Source: Streptomyces sp. NBC_00483 (lineage in GTDB: Bacteria; Actinomycetota; Actinomycetes; Streptomycetales; Streptomycetaceae). Taken from it: 64,000 nucleotides of DNA. The notes beneath the pieces were generated by a model. The model ran no database searches, was not told the origin of the DNA, and was given only the letters and a program-made list of their open reading frames with translations. The position numbers and the translations under genes were made by a program. Shown one piece after another: positions 58,901 to 64,000 of this stretch (position 1 is its first letter; each line of letters opens with the position of its first letter). The stretch is from positions 1,302,001-1,366,000 of the forward strand of contig NZ_CP107880.1 of the NCBI RefSeq assembly GCF_036013745.1, read 5' to 3'.

Positions 58901-61900
58901 CGCCTACGACGCAGCGCCGACCAAGGGAGACGAGACGGCGTCGGCGACGCTGAAGAAGCACGACGGCACCAAGGCCACCTACCTGGAAACCGGCACCACC
59001 TACGACAGCTACGGCCGTCCGTTGAAGGTGACCGACCTGGCCGCCGATGTCACCGCGGCCGAAGGCAGCACGCCGGTCCGCGCTCCGCGCAGCGACGGGC
59101 TGACCAACACCACCACCTACAGCCCGGCCACAGGGTTCCCGGCCACCGCCACTACCACTACGCCGCCGGCCAAGGCACTGGACGCCGACTCGGCGCAGAC
59201 CACGGTCAACACGCTCGATCCCTTGCGTGGCATGCCCACGGCCCAGAAGGACACGAACGGCAAGACCAAGAACTTCACCTACGATGCGCTGGGCCGCTCC
59301 GACAAGGTCTGGCTCGCCAACCGCACCACTGGTCAGACGCCGTCCTACGACTTCGACTACTTCGTCGAAGAGGGCAAGCCGGTCGCCGTGCGCACCCAGA
59401 CCCTCGACAACGGGGGCGGGCAGGTCGCCTCGTACACGCTGTACGACGGTCTCCTGCGCGAGCGCCAGACCCAGGACATCGGTCCGGACGGCGGCCGCCT
59501 GTTGGCCGATACCTTCTACGACGAACGCGGCCAGGTCGCCAAGACGTTCTCCCCTTACTACACCGAAGGCGCCCCGAACCGGGACCTGTTCAAGCCGGCC
59601 GACGCCCTCAGCGTCGAGACGCAGACCCGCCATACCTACGACGGTCTGGGACGGGAGACGGAAACCAAGCAGATCGCTGGCAACGGGGACGGTGGCAGCA
59701 CCCTCGCCACCACCAAGACCATCTATGGCGGTGACCGCACCACGGTCATCCCGCCCGTGGGGGGCACGGCGACCACCACACTGACCGACGCCCGCGATCA
59801 CGCCACCGAGCTGCGCCAGCATCACACGCGCAGCGCAAGCGCCGCCTACGACACCACCACCTACGCGTACTGGCCCTCGGGAAGGCTCGCCAAGGTCACC
59901 GACCCGGCCAGCAACGAGTGGAAGTTCGAGTACGACCAACTTGGCAACCAGACCAAGATTTCCGATCCGGACAAGGGTGTCACGCAGAGCACCTACGACG
60001 ACCGCAACCAGCTCGTCACCACCGAGGACTCGCGCGGCAAGGTCCTCTTCCACGCCTACGACCAGCTTGGCCGCCAGACCGCACTGCGCGAGACGAACGC
60101 CACCGGCGCCCTGCGCGCTTCGTGGACCTACGACGCCGTCACTGGCGCCAAGGGCCAACTGGCCTCCTCCACCCGGTACGTGGGCGACGATGAGTACACC
60201 ACCAAGGTCACCCAGTACGATCCGCTGTACCGCGCAGTGCGCTCCGCGGTGACGATCCCCGCCTCCGAAGGCGCCCTGGCCGGCACCTACCAGTCGGGTA
60301 CCAGCTACAAGCCCTCCGGCCTTGTCGCGGGCGTCTCCTATTCAGCTGCGGGTTCGCTTCCGGGCGGCTCGTACGCCTACACCTACGACGAGGCCCTGCG
60401 GCCCGCGTCGATCCTGGGTAACGGCTACCAGTCCGACACGAACTACTCGCTCACCGGCAAGCCACTGCAGTACACCTACGCCTCGACCGCGAGCGGCGCG
60501 AAGAAGAGCTGGCTCACCAACACCTACGAATGGGGAACCCAGCGCCTGGCCACCTCCCGCGTGGACCGCCAGGACGTCGCCGGAGTCGACCGGCTCAACA
60601 CCTACAAGTACGACGAGGCCGGCAACGTCCTGTCCATCTCCGACGTCTCGCGTGCCGGCACGGACAACCAGTGCTTCGCCTACGACTATCTGCGCCGCCT
60701 GAGCGAGGCCTGGGCCGAAGGCGACACCACCTGCGCCGCCGCACCAGCGGCGAGTGCAACCGGTGGCGCGGCCCCGTACTGGACCTCGTACACCTACGAC
60801 AAGGTCGGGAACCGCAAGACCGAGACCGAGCACGACCTGACCGGCGACGCAGCCAAGGACACCAAGAAGACCTACACCTACCCGGCGGCGGGCGCGGCCC
60901 AGCCGCACACACTCACCGAGGTCACGCAAGCCGGACCGTCCGGGACGTCGAAGTCCAGCTACAGCTACGACGCCACTGGTAACACCGCTACTCGCGTCAT
61001 CGGCGGCGACACCCAGAAACTGGACTGGGACGCCGAGGGACACCTGGCAAAGGTGACCCAGCCCGTCGAGGGCAAGGCCGACGAAGTCACCGAGTACCTC
61101 TACGACGCCGACGGCAACCGTCTGATCGCCCGCGGCCCGGCCTCCACCACCCTCTACCTCGACCAGGGCGAACTCGTCCTGCCCAAGGGAGCAACCAAAG
61201 CCAAGGCCACCCGCTACATCGACCTGGGCAGCGGCAGCCAGGCAGTCCAGTCCGACGACGGCGGCATCTCCATCACCGTCGCCGACCACCTGGGCACCGG
61301 CCAACTGTCTATCAAAGCAAGCGATTTGAGCTTGTCCCAGCGTCGCACACTGCCCTTCGGCGGCACCCGCGGCGACAGCACCGGCACCTGGCCCGGCACC
61401 AAGGGGTTCGTCGGCGGCACCGACAACACGGCCGACACCGGCCTCACTCACCTCGGCGCCCGCGAATACGACCCCACCACCGGACGGTTCATCTCCGCCG
61501 ACCCGGTGCTGGACACCGACGATCCGCAGCAGATCAACGGCTACGCCTACGCCAACAACAACCCCATCACCTTCTCCGACCCCACCGGACTGCTCTGTGC
61601 CCTGCTGGACCAGTCCAAATGCTCCGGGAATGACAAGCGCAAGTGCGGCCAGGTGCCCATGGCGCCCTGCAAGTCGAGCGGCGGAGGCGGCGGAGGCGGA
61701 GGCGGGAGCAGCAGAAACGGCAACAGCCGCGGCAGCGGAACCGGCCAGATCACTGTCAAGGTCAAGGCCAGCATTCCCTCCGCATGCTTCGGCCGCGACA
61801 ACCTGCTCAACGCCATTCACTGCAGTAGCGACGGAGAATGGTTCAACCACGAGAACGCGCGTGAAGTCGTCAAGGTCCTTCTCCTGCCCGACACGGAGTC

Positions 61901-62828
61901 GTGGCGCAAGTGCCTGACCGAACTGGACGGCAAGAGCTGCGCGTGGGCATCCACCGACCTGCCCTGGCTGCGGCTCGCGAAGGTAGCCAAGGTCGGCAAG
62001 ATCAAGAAGGTAGTGAGCGCGGGCCGTAAGGGCTGCAAGTGCTTCCTGGCCGGCACCGGCGTCCTCATGGCCGACGGCAACAGCAAGAACATCGAGGACG
62101 TCGAACTCGGCGACAAGGTCATCGCCACCGACCCGAAGACCGGCAAGACCAGTGAACGAGAAGTCACTGCGACCATCATCACCGACAGCGACAAGCAATT
62201 CACCGACCTGACGCTCTCGACCGATGACGGCACCGAGCACCTGACGGCCACACATGAGCACCCCTTCTGGTCGGTGTCCCAGCACAAATGGATACCTGCC
62301 GGCAAGCTCAAGCCCGGCATGACCCTGCGCACCAACACCGGCCGCACCGTCGAGGTCACCGCAACCCACCACCACGAGGACCGCGTACGCACCTACAACC
62401 TCACCGTCGAGGGACAGCACACGTACTATGTGCTGGCGGGGCAGACTCCGATCCTGGTTCATAATTCCAACTGCCCGCTCACTGGCGGGTTCAAGGCGGG
62501 TGTCAGTTCGGACGAGATCGCCGACATTAATCGCGGTTTCGGTGGGGAGACGTTGTTGAGCGGTTCGCCAGCAAACACCTTGGCTAACGCCAGTCGCTAT
62601 ACCAGCTTCTGGGATAAGTCGGCAGTGGTGATCAGGGATATTGCGGGAAGCCACATGTTCAACAACGGAAATAAGCGAACCGCTCAGGCTACCGTTGAAA
62701 AGTTGATGCAACGGAACAGCGTCACGAGCGGCCCCACTTCCGCGGACCTCCGAAGCGTCATCGACAGGGTGGGCAAAGGTCAACTTCATGACGTCAGCGA
62801 TATTTCGGCAGCCTTGAGGGGCTACTGA
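55980..62828 (+). CDS. RHS-repeat polymorphic toxin with Hint protease and Doc/Fic-type C-terminal toxin
   Basis: A secreted protein of about 2,282 residues. A basic signal peptide (RRTVKLLRRRIALGASTVMVATLVQAVAFASVADAAG) precedes an SpvB/TcdB-like region and many RHS/YD repeats (for example YDALGRSDKVW, YDQLGRQTALRE, YDATGNT). The RHS core ends NNNPITFSDPTGL (about 1860). A linker leads to a Hint domain (about 2018-2160: CFLAGTGVLMADG, THEHPFWSV, ending ILVHN). The last 120 residues form a Fic/Doc domain with HMFNNGNKRTAQATVEKLMQ (about 2222-2241). The GNKRTA form resembles Doc, a kinase of EF-Tu, more than GNGR AMP-transferases. ATG 55980 gives the signal peptide; GTG 55941 is an alternative. 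Confidence 0.92.
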   Translation: MHGIRRPRRTVKLLRRRIALGASTVMVATLVQAVAFASVADAAGTGRPGITNPDKPIAGKALKHGKARTVQKGSRTPQKAPKATWPSPDDAVVSLAEPASKAGRPVQAKGLPLQLNTPSIKQTKKPLDGKITTRVLPQKAAKQAGVDGLLFTLQPESTKDSGTVGTTVDYADFAEAYGGGYGSRLTLVELPACALTTPDKATCRSATPVATDNDTEQQRLTASTVPLKAGTPTVLAALAGDSAKTGDYKATPLAPSATWSTDLNTGDFGWSYDIPAPEVPGEMSPKVALSYSSGTIDGRTGNTNNQSSWVGDGFDLSPGYVERRYKPCADDGQKADDGVNKPGDLCWGYDNAYITFNGKGGELVPTGTADEFRFQKDDGSRIARLKSTARGNGDNDGEYWRVTDPEGNRYYFGYNRLPGWASGKESTDSTWAAPVYGDDADEPCHAATFTESWCQQAWRWNLDYAVDAHGNAIAYYYNKEDNSYGRNLKASDDTRYTRGGYLDRIEYGLKSSSMYGTKALAKVDFASSERCIADSHTDCSSISKDAFYWYDTPWDMNCEEATDCDEGRLAPSFWTRKRLTGITTQVLKDDTYSKVDSWKLTHRWGQADVDYQLLLDSIQHTGHTATPEITLPKTSFAYTQLANRMDKTGDGYAPFIKARLSTITDEYGGQTDVNYSGEACDASSLPTPQTNTARCYPQMLGGSDTEDPEQHWFNKYVVDSVTATDRTGGAPDSVTAYEYLGGAAWHYDDDDGLTKQKHKTWSQWRGYGHVRVKTGGQGGASALTTQEDSYFLRGMDGDRKDTSGGTKSVSVTLGDGEGDPITDHESAAGFAYKTVKYSGPGGNVLEKTIERPWHHQTAKRVRTWGTVTANFTGTASSKTYTSLDDGAGTKWRTTAQSTAYDTAAGRATQVNDEGDTSTTADDQCTRTTYATNTEKNILTLPSREETVAVNCATTPDRSKDGVVVSDERTAYDGGAYDAAPTKGDETASATLKKHDGTKATYLETGTTYDSYGRPLKVTDLAADVTAAEGSTPVRAPRSDGLTNTTTYSPATGFPATATTTTPPAKALDADSAQTTVNTLDPLRGMPTAQKDTNGKTKNFTYDALGRSDKVWLANRTTGQTPSYDFDYFVEEGKPVAVRTQTLDNGGGQVASYTLYDGLLRERQTQDIGPDGGRLLADTFYDERGQVAKTFSPYYTEGAPNRDLFKPADALSVETQTRHTYDGLGRETETKQIAGNGDGGSTLATTKTIYGGDRTTVIPPVGGTATTTLTDARDHATELRQHHTRSASAAYDTTTYAYWPSGRLAKVTDPASNEWKFEYDQLGNQTKISDPDKGVTQSTYDDRNQLVTTEDSRGKVLFHAYDQLGRQTALRETNATGALRASWTYDAVTGAKGQLASSTRYVGDDEYTTKVTQYDPLYRAVRSAVTIPASEGALAGTYQSGTSYKPSGLVAGVSYSAAGSLPGGSYAYTYDEALRPASILGNGYQSDTNYSLTGKPLQYTYASTASGAKKSWLTNTYEWGTQRLATSRVDRQDVAGVDRLNTYKYDEAGNVLSISDVSRAGTDNQCFAYDYLRRLSEAWAEGDTTCAAAPAASATGGAAPYWTSYTYDKVGNRKTETEHDLTGDAAKDTKKTYTYPAAGAAQPHTLTEVTQAGPSGTSKSSYSYDATGNTATRVIGGDTQKLDWDAEGHLAKVTQPVEGKADEVTEYLYDADGNRLIARGPASTTLYLDQGELVLPKGATKAKATRYIDLGSGSQAVQSDDGGISITVADHLGTGQLSIKASDLSLSQRRTLPFGGTRGDSTGTWPGTKGFVGGTDNTADTGLTHLGAREYDPTTGRFISADPVLDTDDPQQINGYAYANNNPITFSDPTGLLCALLDQSKCSGNDKRKCGQVPMAPCKSSGGGGGGGGGSSRNGNSRGSGTGQITVKVKASIPSACFGRDNLLNAIHCSSDGEWFNHENAREVVKVLLLPDTESWRKCLTELDGKSCAWASTDLPWLRLAKVAKVGKIKKVVSAGRKGCKCFLAGTGVLMADGNSKNIEDVELGDKVIATDPKTGKTSEREVTATIITDSDKQFTDLTLSTDDGTEHLTATHEHPFWSVSQHKWIPAGKLKPGMTLRTNTGRTVEVTATHHHEDRVRTYNLTVEGQHTYYVLAGQTPILVHNSNCPLTGGFKAGVSSDEIADINRGFGGETLLSGSPANTLANASRYTSFWDKSAVVIRDIAGSHMFNNGNKRTAQATVEKLMQRNSVTSGPTSADLRSVIDRVGKGQLHDVSDISAALRGY

Positions 62829-62842
62829 TGGGAGCGAAAGAG

Positions 62843-63082
62843 ATGGATATCGAGCCGCTCATGGAGAAGTTGGGCCGCTCCGGCGTCACTGTGATCCTCA
62901 AGGTGGATGATGAGAGGATGGCGGAAGGTAAGGAGCCTTGGACGTTGGTAATGTCGGGGCCGGGCCTAGGGGAGCAAGGATTTATCCGTTCCGAATCATC
63001 CAGTCTCAGTGGATGCCTGGAACAAGGATTCACGCGACTGCGCGCCAGGTCCGGCAACTGGGAATGGCTGACTGAAATCTAG
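62843..63082 (+). CDS. Candidate immunity protein for the RHS-Doc toxin
   Basis: A 79-residue protein beginning MDIEPLMEKLGRSGVTVILK, with VDDERMAEGKEPWTLVMSG and ending LRARSGNWEWLTEI. It has no signal peptide and is weakly acidic and probably alpha+beta. I do not recognise a family. GGGAG lies eight bases before ATG 62843; ATG 62828, overlapping the toxin stop as TGATG, would add five residues. Its position directly after a polymorphic toxin, its size, and its GC content below that of the RHS body all fit an immunity gene. It is unlike Phd, the antitoxin of classical Doc. Confidence 0.72.
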   Translation: MDIEPLMEKLGRSGVTVILKVDDERMAEGKEPWTLVMSGPGLGEQGFIRSESSSLSGCLEQGFTRLRARSGNWEWLTEI

Positions 63083-63095
63083 TAGCCATCGAAGT

Positions 63096-63136
63096 GAGGC
63101 CCTCCCGAGTGTTTTCGGGAGGGCCTCGTGCCTTTT
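63096..63136 (+). terminator. Rho-independent terminator after the immunity gene
   Basis: GAGGCCCTCCCGA and TCGGGAGGGCCTC form a perfect 13-bp stem with a 6-base loop, followed by GTGCCTTTTT. It is a textbook intrinsic terminator 13 bp after the stop at 63082, closing the toxin-immunity unit. Confidence 0.92.
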
Positions 63137-63515
63137 TACGGCAACGTCAGCGGACGATAGCTGCAGTGGGTGGAGCATCGGTCGGGCTGAGGATATCGAT
63201 GACCTGGCGCTGGAGGCGGAGGCGTACGTGGGCGTGCACCACCGCTCTGGATATAGGGATCAAGTCCCCAGACGGCTCAAGGCGTCGGCCCGCCACCCAC
63301 GTGACTGTCATCGCGACCAACGCGTCTACTGCTCGAACAGACCAGCGGCGTATGTCCCTCAAGGAACGTCGCTATCACCGGATTAGGACTGCTCCCACGC
63401 CGTGATCACACCAGCCACAGCAAGTTCATTCCACTGAGTCGGAACCCTCCAGCCGGTCAGAAAGCCCCCCCCCAGATGCGAAGGCGAGGATGTCTCGCAC
63501 TGCTTCGCGCAGACT
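63137..63515. other. Gap of about 380 bp, no recognised gene
   Basis: Open frames on both strands are short and lack family resemblance. A run of nine C occurs at 63465-63473. The stretch may hold displaced toxin or immunity fragments, which are common after polymorphic toxin loci, but I cannot support one. Confidence 0.4.
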
Positions 63516-64000
63516 AGGCACTGTTTCTCGGATCAGGTGCGGAGCCAGATGATGAGGGTTGCGAGTGTGACGGTGCCGAGGTAGATGTAGGCGCGTTTCT
63601 CGTAGCGGGTGGCGACGGCACGGAACCCCTTGAGGCGGTTGATGGCTCGCTCGACGGTGTTGCGCTTCTTGTAGTGCTCGCTGTCGAATCCGGTGGGCCG
63701 GCCGCCGCCCGACCCGCGATTCTTCCGGTGCCTTCGCTGGTCGACGCGTTCGGGGATGGTGTGTCGGATTCCGCGTCGGCGCAGGTAGCGGCGGTTGTTC
63801 CGGGACGTGTAGGCCTTGTCTGCCAGCACGCTGTCGGGTCGGCTGCGGGGCCGTCCAACCCCTTGGCGGGGCACCGAAATCAGCTCCAGTACCCGCTCGA
63901 GCTGAGGGCCGTCACCGTAGTGTCCGGGTGTCAGGACGAGGGTGAGGGGCCGGCATCGTCCGTCGGCGGCGAGGTGGATTTTGGTGGTGAAGCCGCCGCG
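63516..64000 (-). mobile_element. IS5-family insertion sequence, left part, continues beyond the window
   Basis: The sequence from about 63516 (AGGCACTGTTTCTCGGATCA) to the window end consists of the transposase gene's 3' half and its short terminal stretch. GGCACTGTTTCTCGGA looks like a terminal repeat, but the other end lies outside the window and this cannot be confirmed. Confidence 0.7.
63533..64000 (-). CDS. IS5-family transposase, C-terminal part
   Basis: The visible 155 residues read RGGFTTKIHLAADGRCRPL, then LADKAYTSRNNRRYLRRRGIRHTIPE and HYKKRNTVERAINRLKGFRAVATRYEKRAYIYLGTVTLATLIIWLRT. This is the second half of an IS5-group DDE transposase (IS112/ISL2-like in actinomycetes). D in VLADKAY and E in RNTVERAINRLK are the last two catalytic residues. 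The gene ends at TGA 63533 and its N-terminus lies beyond position 64000. No frameshift is seen in this part. Such elements often flank accessory loci such as the RHS toxin. Confidence 0.92.
   Translation of the reverse strand, partial: RGGFTTKIHLAADGRCRPLTLVLTPGHYGDGPQLERVLELISVPRQGVGRPRSRPDSVLADKAYTSRNNRRYLRRRGIRHTIPERVDQRRHRKNRGSGGGRPTGFDSEHYKKRNTVERAINRLKGFRAVATRYEKRAYIYLGTVTLATLIIWLRT

Noticed and set aside
61676..61725. Gly-rich repeat in the RHS gene as a microsatellite or CRISPR-like repeat
   Set aside because: It codes an in-frame glycine linker between the RHS core and the Hint region; there are no spacer-separated repeats.
63137..63515. Two short open frames (63094-63405 plus, 63147-63362 minus) as a second immunity or orphan toxin gene
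   Set aside because: No ribosome site, unusual composition and no family match; the first one starts inside the terminator hairpin.

Overview
The window is high-GC (about 70% in coding regions by eye) with GTG starts, overlapping stop/start codons and actinobacterial gene families. It most resembles a Streptomyces chromosome arm: an accessory region with many regulator-plus-operon units, insertion sequences and one conjugative element. No rRNA, tRNA or CRISPR array was seen.

1-13 kb holds small catabolic and redox units, each with its own regulator. They are: a TetR gene with a palindrome in front of a divergent partial gene; CorA; a TetR with a perfect 16-bp palindrome in front of a CocE/NonD hydrolase; a LysR divergent from a SnoaL-like protein and a gamma-resorcylate-decarboxylase-like amidohydrolase; an FCD-type GntR; a leftward operon of SnoaL-like protein, NmrA-like reductase and a flavin reductase fused to an IclR effector domain; and an RsrR-like Rrf2 regulator followed by an NDH-2-like flavoprotein.

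13-22.6 kb is a glycan-utilisation locus. Three cytoplasmic glycoside hydrolases (one GH28-like) run left. A sugar ABC transporter (binding lipoprotein and two permeases) and a LacI repressor run right. Both divergent promoters carry the same operator motif. 22.6-27.6 kb is a leftward operon of an MFS transporter, an AtuA-like protein (DUF1446), a DUF4387 protein and an esterase/depolymerase-like hydrolase. The GntR gene before it shares a TGCTATAGCA operator with it. 27.6-33.2 kb is scarred: an IS30-family element abuts a truncated IclR gene, followed by a TetR/NmrA pair, a dehydrogenase remnant and a solute:sodium symporter.

33.5-51.1 kb is an integrative conjugative element: tyrosine integrase, excisionase, three methyltransferase genes, a DNA-binding protein, then a tightly overlapping type IV secretion operon (pilin, VirB6-like, PrgI-like, VirB4, VirD4, a replication-relaxation protein with a PD-(D/E)xK-like motif, a wall hydrolase and a SpdB/DUF2637-like membrane protein) and a winged-helix protein closed by a hairpin. 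One cytosine methyltransferase has lost its catalytic cysteine and carries a frame-swapped middle. No classical relaxase or FtsK-type TraB was recognised.

51.6-63.1 kb encodes two very large secreted proteins: a DNRLRE/LamG protein, and an RHS protein ending in a Hint autoprotease and a Doc/Fic-type toxin, followed by a small candidate immunity gene and a textbook terminator. The toxin tip is clearly lower in GC than the RHS body. The window ends inside an IS5-family transposase gene.
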